Positions 50,102-58,192 of a DNA stretch of 64,000 bases are shown in pieces. How positions within the stretch are numbered: position 1 is the stretch's first letter; each line of letters opens with the position of its first letter. The translations under genes and the position numbers were made by a program. Source of the DNA: Amycolatopsis cihanbeyliensis. Lineage in GTDB: Bacteria; Actinomycetota; Actinomycetes; Mycobacteriales; Pseudonocardiaceae. The stretch is from contig NZ_VFML01000001.1 in NCBI RefSeq assembly GCF_006715045.1, positions 248,001 to 312,000 on the forward strand, in the 5' to 3' direction. The notes below the pieces were generated by a model that saw only the letters and a list, made by a program, of their open reading frames with translations, had not been told where the DNA came from and did no database searches.

Positions 50102-51247
50102 TTACTCCCGCAGAGACTCGGTCAAGAAGGTCGTGAGCAGGCGTTCGTAACGATCCTGGTCGGCATTCCACTCGCCGGTGTGTTCGGTGCCCGGGAACTC
50201 CTCGTATTGGATGGGCCATCCGAGACGGTCCGCCGCGGCCGCGAGAGCGCGGGAGCTTTGGACAGGCACCGTGGTGTCTTCGTCACCGTGGAGGAGCAGG
50301 GTCGGTGGTTTGACCCGTGGTGGGTGGTCGAGCGCTTTCATCTGCCCGAGGTCGACCCCCGCGCGCCAGTCGGTGAAGAGATCCGCGAGTGGGGTGAGAA
50401 ATGTCGGGATGTCACGCTTCGTGGCCTGCAGGTTCACCGCGGCGTGCATGTCGATGGCGGGCGCGTCCAGCACCACGGCAACCACGTCGTCGGCGAACCT
50501 TGAGTTTGTGAGCAGCTGTGTGACCACCATCCCTCCCATGGACCAGCCGATCAGGACGAACCGCCGCGCTCCCTTGGTCGTGGCAAACTTCATGGCCGCC
50601 TCGAGGTCGCGCCACTCGGATTCGCCGAGGTGGCTGTACCCGTCAGGCGATGCCGGCGCGTTGTGGTCGTTACGGTAGGTGATGTCCAGGATGGGCAGGC
50701 CGAGGCGGTGCAGGACCGGCATCACCCGGAGCCCCTCGGCTCGGGCGCCCGGAGTGTGGTTGCGGCCGTGTACCTCGATGACCCAGGTGTCGCGCCGGCC
50801 CGGGACGTACCAGGCCGGTGCGGCGCCGAGCTCGGTCGGCACCTGCACGTCCTCGAAGTCTAGGCCGACCGTGGTCGGATCGTTCGCCGGTGCCCAGTTG
50901 GCCACGGCCACGTCGGTCCCGTCCGGTGGCGGGGTGCCGGACAGGAGGGTCCGCTCCGCCCGGCCGCCGGCGTTCTTGACGACCGCGCCGATCTCGGCGT
51001 GGCGACCGCCCTCCCACAGCAGCGTGAACTCGCCAGGACGGGTGGCGGCGTCGGAGGCCGCCAAGGTGACGGTCTTCGCCGTGGACTCAAGCACCTTGTC
51101 GTCGTACGACACCGTGCCGCCGGCGGAAGCGCTCAGGATCTCGCCGCTGTAGTACCAGCCGATCCCGAAGGTCGCCCCGCCGAGAAGGAGGACGGTCACC
51201 ACTACCGCGATCAGGGCCGTGCGCCGGCGTGGGCGGTTGCGGATCAT
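50102..51247 (-). CDS. Membrane-anchored alpha/beta hydrolase
   Basis: A 381-residue hydrolase with one N-terminal signal anchor (TALIAVVVTVLLLGGATFGIG). An ATG overlaps the stop of the upstream serine hydrolase gene (4 bases), so the two are coupled. The catalytic part is of the DAP2/prolyl-oligopeptidase-like esterase type: WVIEVHGRNHTPGARAEG, the nucleophile elbow FVLIGWSMGGMVV, then TLLLHGDEDTTVPVQSS (Asp) and FPGTEHTGEWN (His). It faces outside the membrane. The substrate is unknown. With the lipase and serine hydrolase genes it forms an extracytoplasmic hydrolase group next to a PucR-type regulator. Confidence 0.88.
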   Translation of the reverse strand: MIRNRPRRRTALIAVVVTVLLLGGATFGIGWYYSGEILSASAGGTVSYDDKVLESTAKTVTLAASDAATRPGEFTLLWEGGRHAEIGAVVKNAGGRAERTLLSGTPPPDGTDVAVANWAPANDPTTVGLDFEDVQVPTELGAAPAWYVPGRRDTWVIEVHGRNHTPGARAEGLRVMPVLHRLGLPILDITYRNDHNAPASPDGYSHLGESEWRDLEAAMKFATTKGARRFVLIGWSMGGMVVTQLLTNSRFADDVVAVVLDAPAIDMHAAVNLQATKRDIPTFLTPLADLFTDWRAGVDLGQMKALDHPPRVKPPTLLLHGDEDTTVPVQSSRALAAAADRLGWPIQYEEFPGTEHTGEWNADQDRYERLLTTFLTESLRE

Positions 51248-52878
51248 GCCGGACGCACGGTGATCACGCGGGTGGAGGTCGTCCCCGCGCGGGTTCCGTC
51301 GGGGTTGCGTGTGTGCGCCGTGAGGTGCAGGACGCCCTCGCGGCGCAGGTCGCTCGCCGCGCGGGAATCGAGCTGGAACCAGATCACCTTGCTCTCACCG
51401 GCGGTGAGGTCGTAGGTCTTCGGCGTGGTCGTGCGGTCGAGGCGGGCGAAGCCACGGCATGACGGTGAGTGCCCGGTGATGACGGGAGGACAGCTGACGC
51501 GGACACCCAGCTGCATGATCGCTGTGCCGTGTGCCTTGACCTCGCGGGAGTTGATCAGTGTTGCGCGCGAGCGCCACGGTCCCGCGGGCGCAAGCTTGGG
51601 TTGGACCATGCCGCGCCAGGCTCCGCGGAGCTCCTGAAGGGGCGCGTGCCAGATCGACTCAGGCTTGTACACCTGGTGGGTGATTGTCGGATCGGCCGGA
51701 CGATGTGGTGTGGCGACCGGATTGTCCTCGATCGCTCCGAGTACAAGGTCGTGGAACGTCCGCTCGGCCGCCCCGAGATTCCAGCCTTCGCCGCCGTCGT
51801 GGCCGGTGCGCACCGTGACCAGGCCCTGGGACGGGAAGACGGTGACGAGCTGACCTTCCCGGCCGTTGTACTGGAACATGTCTTCCGGCAGGCCGAGCAT
51901 GTGCTCGTGGTTGCAGGACTTCGTCGCCGACCGCCAGATGAGATAGCCGTAGCACGGGTAGGGCCGGACCGGTCGCAAGGCGTTCTCGACGTACTCGCGA
52001 GAAAGCAGCCGCGTACCGTTCCACACGCCGCCCCGGCGCATGAGCTCGCCGAGCCGGGCGTAGTCGTCGGCTGTCATCTTCAGGTCGAAGAATCCCTGGG
52101 TGTGGCCTTTCCAGTCCCGGCCCCACGACCATCGCCCGGGCTCAATGCCGATCGGCGTGAACAGTTCTCGCTGCACGAATGACTGGAAGTCCTCGCCGGC
52201 CGCACGCCTGACCGCCTCGGCGACCAGCGCGGGACCGCTCTGCCAGTAGTTCCACCACCTACCGGGCTGGTGAATCATCGTGACGGTCAGAGCGTCGCGG
52301 ACCCGGTCGGGCATGAACGGGTTGAAGTCACGCGCCTTCCGTTGGCTGTTGCCCGAGGTCATTGTGAGAAGGTGACGCATCGTGAGCGTTCCGTGCGGGA
52401 TGTCCGCCTCCGGGAACATGGCGCCGACCGGGTCGTCCGGGCTGATCAGCCCGGACGACCAGGCCCTTCCGAAGGCCAGCGAGGTGACCGACTTGGCGAC
52501 CGACCAGCTCTGCGCTCGGTGCGGCGTTCCCTCCGGGGTGTCCGAGTTCTCACCGACGAGGCAGCCGTTTCGATAGATCCGCACCGTGTCGGAGTGATTG
52601 TCCTCCGCGAACTCGATCGCCGCGGCCACCTTGGCGGGATTCATGCCCGCCTGCGTGGGTGTGGCGCGCTGCCAGTTCGCTGCCGGCGCGGAACAACTCT
52701 TCGCCGACGACATCGACGTCGTCGGCATGACCGGCGCCACCGTTTCGCTCGCGTCGGCCGCGGGAGTGCTCCAACCCGCGGCAGGTGTGATCAGCCCGGC
52801 CAGGACCGAAGCGAGCAGGGCCCCGGCGGCGAGGTGGGCGGGCTTCGGCCTGATGCCGGTGAGGATGGAACGGGCCAC
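51244..52878 (-). CDS. Secreted serine hydrolase, beta-lactamase class C family
   Basis: A 544-residue exported serine hydrolase. The GTG at 52878 with TGGAG upstream opens the signal sequence ARSILTGIRPKPAHLAAG, a near copy of that of the lipase. The catalytic domain has the S-x-x-K motif in QSWSVAKSVTSL, a HGTLTMRHLLTMTSG block and HQPGRWWNYWQSGPAL, where class C enzymes have Y-x-N; here the Tyr is followed by W-Q, a departure. The last 150 residues form an extra beta-rich domain with two Cys. It is more likely an esterase or D-amino-acid peptidase than a true beta-lactamase. It starts divergently from the PucR-type regulator. Confidence 0.87.
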   Translation of the reverse strand: MARSILTGIRPKPAHLAAGALLASVLAGLITPAAGWSTPAADASETVAPVMPTTSMSSAKSCSAPAANWQRATPTQAGMNPAKVAAAIEFAEDNHSDTVRIYRNGCLVGENSDTPEGTPHRAQSWSVAKSVTSLAFGRAWSSGLISPDDPVGAMFPEADIPHGTLTMRHLLTMTSGNSQRKARDFNPFMPDRVRDALTVTMIHQPGRWWNYWQSGPALVAEAVRRAAGEDFQSFVQRELFTPIGIEPGRWSWGRDWKGHTQGFFDLKMTADDYARLGELMRRGGVWNGTRLLSREYVENALRPVRPYPCYGYLIWRSATKSCNHEHMLGLPEDMFQYNGREGQLVTVFPSQGLVTVRTGHDGGEGWNLGAAERTFHDLVLGAIEDNPVATPHRPADPTITHQVYKPESIWHAPLQELRGAWRGMVQPKLAPAGPWRSRATLINSREVKAHGTAIMQLGVRVSCPPVITGHSPSCRGFARLDRTTTPKTYDLTAGESKVIWFQLDSRAASDLRREGVLHLTAHTRNPDGTRAGTTSTRVITVRPA

Positions 52879-53100
52879 GGTGACTCCAGACACGGCTCGT
52901 GGGGTTGAATGATTCTCACCTTTGACTCGCGATCATGGCCACGGTGATTCCCCGAACCTGGCGCCGAGGTTCTCGGGGAAACCCCCAACTCGTGTCGCTG
53001 ATTCGGCCATCCGGAACAGATACTTGGTGGATGAGCCAAACCGTCGATGCCTGGGTCCGCGCGACCACCGACCTCATCCTGGACCGCGTCGACGAGCTCG
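52778..53100. repeat. Duplicated segment, copy B (parental copy)
   Basis: This copy contains the serine-hydrolase signal-peptide codons, the divergent promoter region and the intact 5' end of the PucR-type regulator. It is longer than copy A (49786-50007) by about 100 bases and is continuous with complete genes on both sides, so it is probably the original. Only a few base changes separate the two copies, indicating a recent event or gene conversion. Confidence 0.8.
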
Positions 53101-54179
53101 GCGCGCGACTCACCGAGTCCATTCGTACCGAGCTGCCCGTGTACCAGACGGTGCCAGCCGACGAGCTGCAGAGGTCCGTGACAGGGCAGGTCGCGCTGGC
53201 GCTCGCCGGTGTGCGAGACGGTGAGACACCCGGTCCGGCCCAACTCGCCGCGGCCGAGGAATGGGGCCGCCGCGCCGGCGAGCAGGGAGTCGCTGTCTCA
53301 GCGCTCATGCAGGCCTACGAGAAGTCCTTCGCCGAGGTCTGGCAGGCCTTTGCCGAGCAGGCGGGAACCAGGCCCGAAGCCGCCCGGGCGCTGGTCGAGC
53401 TCGCCCCGGTCATCTGGAGCTGGGTCCACCAGTTCGGCCGGGCCGCGGCCGAAGGGCACCAGGTCGCCGTGACCAGCAGGCTGATCGACGACGCGCGCGC
53501 CCGCCAGCAATTCATCCAGCTGGTCACCTCGGCACCCGGCAGCGCGGACTGCGCGAAACTCGGCGGCGAGCTGGGATTCGGCACCGACGGCCCGTTCCGT
53601 GCACTGGCGTTCACCGCCGCGGACAGCGGGCGTGAGCTCAACCGCCTGCACCTGCGCCTGCAGCACCTGGCCGGACCGTGTATCGCCGCCCCGCACGAGA
53701 CCCACATCGTCGTCCTGAGCCAGCGGGCCGAGCCGGACGAGATCGCCACGCTGGTGCGACCGATGGCCGACGGCCAGGTCCTCGGGCTCGGCAGGCGCCG
53801 CAGCGGACTTGCCGGTGCCCGGATCTCCATCGGCGACGCCGAGCTGGCATTGCCGCTGGCCGGACGGCTGGGCCACGACATCGACTTCGGCGAGCATTGG
53901 CTGTTGGCCATCCTGTACACCCAGCTCGAGCACCTCGACGAGCTCGACACCGGTGTCCGGGCGGCCACCGACCATCCCCACCTCGCCGACACCGTGCGCG
54001 CCTTCGCCGACACGGGCCTGTCCGCCGCGGCGGCCGCCCGCGCCCAGCACCTACACGCCAACAGCGTCGCCTACCGCCTCCAGCGGTGGCAGGACCTCAC
54101 CGGATGGTCGGTCCACACCTTCGACGGCCTCACCCGCTCCGTCGTCGCCATCCGTCTCGCCGGCGTGATTACCAGGTGA
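53031..54179 (+). CDS. PucR-family transcriptional regulator
   Basis: A 382-residue regulator. The ATG at 53031 (MSQTVDAWVRATTDLILD) follows GGTGG; the frame is open to 52935 but without a better start. The N-terminal half is the RsbRD/DUF-type helical domain found in actinobacterial PucR proteins, the middle is GGDEF-like without catalytic residues, and the C-terminus is the PucR helix-turn-helix: HPHLADTVRAFADTGLSAAA, then HLHANSVAYRLQRWQDLTG. It is divergent from the serine hydrolase gene and shares its promoter region, so it probably controls the hydrolase genes. Its 5' end is partly duplicated at 49786-50007. Confidence 0.87.
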   Translation: MSQTVDAWVRATTDLILDRVDELGARLTESIRTELPVYQTVPADELQRSVTGQVALALAGVRDGETPGPAQLAAAEEWGRRAGEQGVAVSALMQAYEKSFAEVWQAFAEQAGTRPEAARALVELAPVIWSWVHQFGRAAAEGHQVAVTSRLIDDARARQQFIQLVTSAPGSADCAKLGGELGFGTDGPFRALAFTAADSGRELNRLHLRLQHLAGPCIAAPHETHIVVLSQRAEPDEIATLVRPMADGQVLGLGRRRSGLAGARISIGDAELALPLAGRLGHDIDFGEHWLLAILYTQLEHLDELDTGVRAATDHPHLADTVRAFADTGLSAAAAARAQHLHANSVAYRLQRWQDLTGWSVHTFDGLTRSVVAIRLAGVITR

Positions 54180-54264
54180 GCAGTCCGATGTGGGACTGTG
54201 CATCGAACGGTGCTTCCGGCCCGACACACCGGGCTGAGGTTCGGTGGGATGGGTACGGATAGTG

Positions 54265-54708
54265 ATGGCATTAGACGTTGTGAGTCCAGGTGAGGGTGAG
54301 AAGAAGCGGGTGCCGAAGGTGCGGTCGGCGCAGGAGGAGTTGGCGGCCTCGATGGTCGCGCAGGCTCAGGAGCAGGGTCTGGCCTTGACCGGGCCGGAGG
54401 GGTTGCTCAAGCAGCTGACCAAGACGGTGCTGGAGGCCGCGCTGAACGCGGAGATGACCGAGCATCTCGGGCACGAGAGGCACCAGGCCGAGGTCGGCCG
54501 CGAGGGCCGTAACGTGCGCAACGGTGCCCGGTCGAAAACGGTCGTCTCGGATGCGGTGGGCGAGGTCGAGGTTGCGGTGCCGCGGGATCGGGACTCGAGT
54601 TTCGACCCGGTGATCGTGAAGAAGCGGCAGCATCGTCTGGGGAGTGTGGATGAGGTGGTGCTGTCGTTGTATGCGAAGGGGTTGACCACGGGTGAGAGTG
54701 CGCCGTGA
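54265..54708 (+). pseudogene. IS256-family transposase, N-terminal fragment
   Basis: From the ATG at 54265 (MALDVVSPGEGEKKRVP) the frame encodes the usual IS256/Mutator N-terminus: GLLKQLTKTVLEAALNAEM, EHLGHERH, RNVRNGARSKTVVSDAVGEV, VPRDRDSSFDPVIVKKRQ and LSLYAKGLTTGE. It then breaks at 54698, exactly where normal proteins continue GEIS, and stops a few codons later. About 260 to 280 C-terminal residues are gone. The break coincides with the 5' end of a probable group II intron. Confidence 0.8.
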
Positions 54709-55106
54709 AAGCGCTGTTGTATCGCGAGGAGGTGAGAAACCTTCTCCTGCGGGTCGTCGCAGCGGTCCGTTGAAGTTGAGGGCAGCCTGAACCGGGAGGT
54801 GCCGGTAAGGGCGGCAAGCGGCCCTGACAAAACCGGGACGTGCCAGGACTGCCAGATGGTGCGGGTCCGGCAAACGAGTCGAAGAGGTATACGCGAGGAA
54901 CTGGCGTGTTACGTTTCCTTAAGTGGTCACCGGCCGAAATCTGGTGGATGGCCGGTTGCGATGCGCACCCGTTTCTTTCTTGATGAGGCGGGGAACTCCT
55001 GGGCGGGGATTTTCACCTTCGCAGGGAGGCCGTGGTGAAAGTCTGCGGCGTAGCCGCGGCGATATCGCGGGAACAAAGTCAGATGCCTCCTTCGGCAAGC
55101 GATCAG
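54698..55106 (+). mobile_element. Probable group II intron 5' fragment (truncated)
   Basis: The sequence from 54698 opens GTGCGCC, the GUGYG start of group II introns, and has intron-like features: a hairpin with GGTGAGAAACC (about 54732), a GGTATACGCGAGGAACTGG block (about 54886) and GGTGAAAGTCTGC (about 55034). The insertion point interrupts the IS256 transposase codons after GGTGAGA. No reverse-transcriptase gene or domain V/VI follows, because the right side is cut by the IS5-type element at 55107. The assignment is by pattern memory; structure modelling would decide it. Confidence 0.45.
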
Positions 55107-56107
55107 CAGTGAGGTGATCTCAGCGACTTTTACGTGAGTCGGCCGTGTTCGAAATGGGTGAGCACGAGGGCGGCTTGGACGATGTCGCCGATCCTGCGAG
55201 GGCTGGTCGTGAGATGGCGCAGCGATCGCCAGCGCCCGGTCAGTAGCGCGAAGCCACGTTCGCCGAGGCAGCGCAGACTGCGCAGCAGCGCGTTGTAGGT
55301 CCGGGCGTCCGCATCGAGTGCTCGCCCGTTGGCTGGCTGCTTGATGGGCGTGTGCACACCGATTCCCGCCCCTTCGTAGCCGGGATCGGCCAGCGTGGAC
55401 AGGTCCAGCCGGGAGGCGGCCCAGTACAGCGCGCCGAGGACCTGGTCGCGGGCCGCGGTCAGGTCGTGCACCGAGCCGGGCTCGACCTCGGAGACCCACA
55501 GCGGGAAGCCATCTGGGTCCATCAGCGCCTGCACGTTGCCGCCCGACTTGCGGGCCTTGCCGGAGTACCAGGCGTCGATCTGTTCACCCTTGACGCTGGT
55601 GGTCTTCTCGCCGAGCCGATCGGTGGAGAACACCGTCCCGTCCAAGACCAGATGCGGCGCGCCGTAGGCTTTGGCCTGACAAAGCGCATCGTGCAGGTCC
55701 GGCGCCTGGGCGGCGAGCACCTCAATCACCTCGGTGAGATAGCGGTAGCCGGTCGCCCGCGAGATGCGGTGATCACGCGCGAGCGCGGCCACGTCGCGGT
55801 TGTCCCGGAACCAGCGCAGCCCGAACACGGCCTGTCGAAAACACGTCAGCGCCCGGCTACCGCGGCGGGTGCCGCGCTCGCGACGCTCGGCGTGCAGGAG
55901 CCGGCTGAGGAACCAGGCCAGTTCACGCGGCACGTCGAGGATGGCACGATAGGCAATCACGTGGAGTCCTTCTGGTGAAGATCATCTTTGGCGAGAGACC
56001 TTCTACCAGGGACTCCACGCCCATCTTCACCCCACCCGCACGGCCTCCAGCAGGTCAGGCGCTACTCACGCACCAACGATCCTGATCTTGCTGAGATCAC
56101 CTCACTG
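55107..56107 (-). mobile_element. IS5-family insertion sequence, complete
   Basis: About 1.0 kb bounded by perfect 18-bp inverted repeats, CAGTGAGGTGATCTCAGC at 55107-55124 and its complement at 56090-56107. It carries one intact transposase gene. On the left it joins the group II intron fragment; on the right it cuts into a small secreted-peptide gene and supplies that gene's stop codon. No clear target duplication was identified. Confidence 0.85.
55130..55960 (-). CDS. IS5-family transposase (DDE_Tnp_4 type)
   Basis: A 276-residue, apparently intact transposase of the 1.0-kb element. An HTH region (FGLRWFRDNRDVAALARDHR then ISRATGYRYLTEVIEVLA) precedes the catalytic core: HLVLDGTVFSTDR (first Asp), DAWYSGKARKSGGNVQAL, DLSTLADPGYEGAG (second Asp) and a C-terminal ALLTGRWRSLRHL helical region. 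It would cut and paste its host element using the 18-bp ends. Being intact inside a field of broken elements, it is probably the most recent arrival here. Confidence 0.88.
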   Translation of the reverse strand: MIAYRAILDVPRELAWFLSRLLHAERRERGTRRGSRALTCFRQAVFGLRWFRDNRDVAALARDHRISRATGYRYLTEVIEVLAAQAPDLHDALCQAKAYGAPHLVLDGTVFSTDRLGEKTTSVKGEQIDAWYSGKARKSGGNVQALMDPDGFPLWVSEVEPGSVHDLTAARDQVLGALYWAASRLDLSTLADPGYEGAGIGVHTPIKQPANGRALDADARTYNALLRSLRCLGERGFALLTGRWRSLRHLTTSPRRIGDIVQAALVLTHFEHGRLT

Positions 56108-56269
56108 GTAGTCCTCCACGATGCCCGGCTGTACTTCGGCAGGCGCCGATGAGGTGTTGGCCTGCACCGTGTGATCGGCAACTGCGCCGGCCATGGACGC
56201 CGAACTGCCTATCAGCAGCGCGCACGCGCCAGCAACCAGGGCAGGACGAAGCCACGAGCCTATCGTCAC
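56102..56269 (-). pseudogene. Small secreted protein gene truncated by the IS5 element
   Basis: A GTG at 56269, preceded by GGAGGGGAAGTGGGGAAC, opens a signal-peptide-like start (TIGSWLRPALVAGACALL then IGSSASMAGA) and a short polar stretch (VADHTVQANTSSAPAEV) ending VEDYQ. The final Gln codon and the TGA lie inside the right inverted repeat of the IS5 element, so the true C-terminus has been lost. The family is not recognised. The signal peptide and ribosome site suggest it was once a secreted or cell-surface protein. Confidence 0.55.
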
Positions 56270-56321
56270 GTTCCCCACTTCCCCTCCATTACTTTGGTAT
56301 TGAGCCGTTCGGGGTAGTCGA

Positions 56322-57998
56322 CTAACCCCGGGCTTTCGCGGGAGTGAGGGTTTGGCGGCGTGCCGTGAAAGGAGAATGGTGCTCTGAGCTGCGATGATAC
56401 GGCTTGTCGAAGGTCGTATTGGTCGCAGGTTCAGGAGCACCATTCAGGTGAGTAAGTGTAGGTCGCCGTATCCGCGGCTGGTGGTAGGCGGGTCGGGTTC
56501 GGGTGTCGTGTCGCAGGCCGGGGCGGTGTTGCTGCTGCGCACGGCCGACGCGGTCGGGCTGACGGGCGCGTTGTCGAGGGCGTTGTCACCGTGGCGAGAA
56601 CCCCTGGCCGTGCACGATCCGGGCAAGATCGTGCTGGATGTGGCGATCGCGGTCGCGCTGGGCGGCGACTGCCTGGCCGATGTCGGCCTGCTGCGGGCCG
56701 AACCGGGCGTATTCGGGCGGGTGGCGTCGGATCCGACCGTCTCCCGGTTGATCACCACACTGGCCGACGACGCGGGCACGGCGGTGACGGCCATCCGGTC
56801 CGCGCGCGCCGCGGCACGTAATGTGGCGTGGGAACGCGCCAGTGACCACGCACCCGATCACGGGATCGACGCCGACGATCCGCTCATCATTGACCTGGAT
56901 GCCACGCTGGTGACCGCGCACTCGGACAAGGAACGCGCCGCACCGAACTTCAAGCAGGGGTACGGGTTTCATCCGTTGGGTGCGTGGGCCGACCACGGTG
57001 TCGACGGGACCGGTGAGCCGCTGGTGGTGATGTTGCGGCCGGGCAACGCCGGTTCCAACACCGCGGCCGATCACCAGCAGGTGCTGGCGGACGCGTTGAC
57101 GCAGCTGCCGTTCCAACCGGGCTATCGGGTCGGCAGAAAAGTGTTGGTGCGCACCGATTCCGGCGGCGGAACACATGACTTCGTGCGCTACTGCCACCAG
57201 CGGCGGTTGCAGTACTCGGTCGGGTTCACCCTCACCGAGACCACCGCTGCCGCGGTCGAGAAGATCCCTGAGCATGTGTGGACGCCCGCCTACGACGCCA
57301 CGGCCAGGTCCGGGACGGGGCGTGGGTGGCGGAGCTGACCGGGTTGATCGACCTGCCCGGCTGGCCCCCCGGCATGCGCGTCATCGTCCGCGCCGAACAC
57401 CCGCACCCCGGCGCGCAACTGCGGTTCACCGACCGTAACGGGCTGCGGCTGACCGCGTTCGCCACCAACACCACCCGCGGCCAACTGCCGGATCTTGAGC
57501 TGCGGCACCGCCGCCGCGCCCGCTGCGAAGACCGCATCCGCACCGCGAAAGACACCGGGCTTGCCAACCTACCTCTGCACGGTTTCGACGCCAACCGGAT
57601 CTGGATCGAGATCATCTGCCTCGCGGCTGAGCTCACCGCCTGGATACAGACGCTCGCCCTCCACGGCCACGACGCGCGCCGCTGGGAACCCAAACGCCTG
57701 CGGCTGTTTTCCCCCACCGCGCGGCTGGCCCGCCACGCACGGCAAACCCAGCTCCGGTTCGCCAAACACTGGCCCTGGACCAGACTGATCACCACCGCAC
57801 TCGCCCGCCTACACCCCGGCTGACCAGCCCAAACCCGCCCCAACAACCAACGAAGGGACATCCATCCGGGCCCGTGGAACCCGGCAGCCAACCCGCTGAA
57901 CGGGCCGCCAACCACGCCCCACGACCAGAAACACCATCAAAAACCCAATCCGAACCCGATCAGGCCAGCACGTCAGCCACGCGAAAGATCAGGGCTAA
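56322..57998 (+). mobile_element. IS1380-family insertion sequence (about 1.68 kb)
   Basis: Imperfect terminal repeats (14 of 19 matches) were found at 56322-56340 (CTAACCCCGGGCTTTCGCG) and 57980-57998 (complement TTAGCCCTGATCTTTCGCG). The length and single transposase gene fit IS1380 elements. The stretch from 57824 to 57979 is the non-coding right end. The transposase is frameshifted, so the copy is probably inactive on its own. Confidence 0.7.
56448..57823 (+). pseudogene. IS1380-family transposase, frameshifted
   Basis: The first frame (from the GTG at 56448) encodes the N-terminal two thirds: DPGKIVLDVAIAVALGGDCL, DPTVSRLITTLADDAG, LIIDLDATLVTAHSDKE with the first catalytic Asp, and LVRTDSGGGTHDFV with the second. 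It runs off at about 57298 (ending GTGRGWRS). The second frame resumes immediately (GQVRDGAWVAELTGL) and carries the C-terminal part, including RCEDRIRTAKDTGLANLPLH with the Glu, to 57823. One base gained or lost near 57298-57305 would explain this. Sequencing error or programmed frameshifting are less likely alternatives. Confidence 0.8.
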
Positions 57999-58192
57999 TA
58001 CTCGATGCCTTCCCGAAGAGCATGCTGACCTTAGACATATCGACGCTCAGCCACAACCAGCAACCAGACACTGTGCCGCACTTCTCAAGTCGCCGGGTCG
58101 TGTAACAGAAAACGGGTCAGTGGAGATGGAAGAACGGGCGCGATCATCGTGACCGCCCTGCTGTGTTAACTGCCTGGATTCAGGGGGAACAA

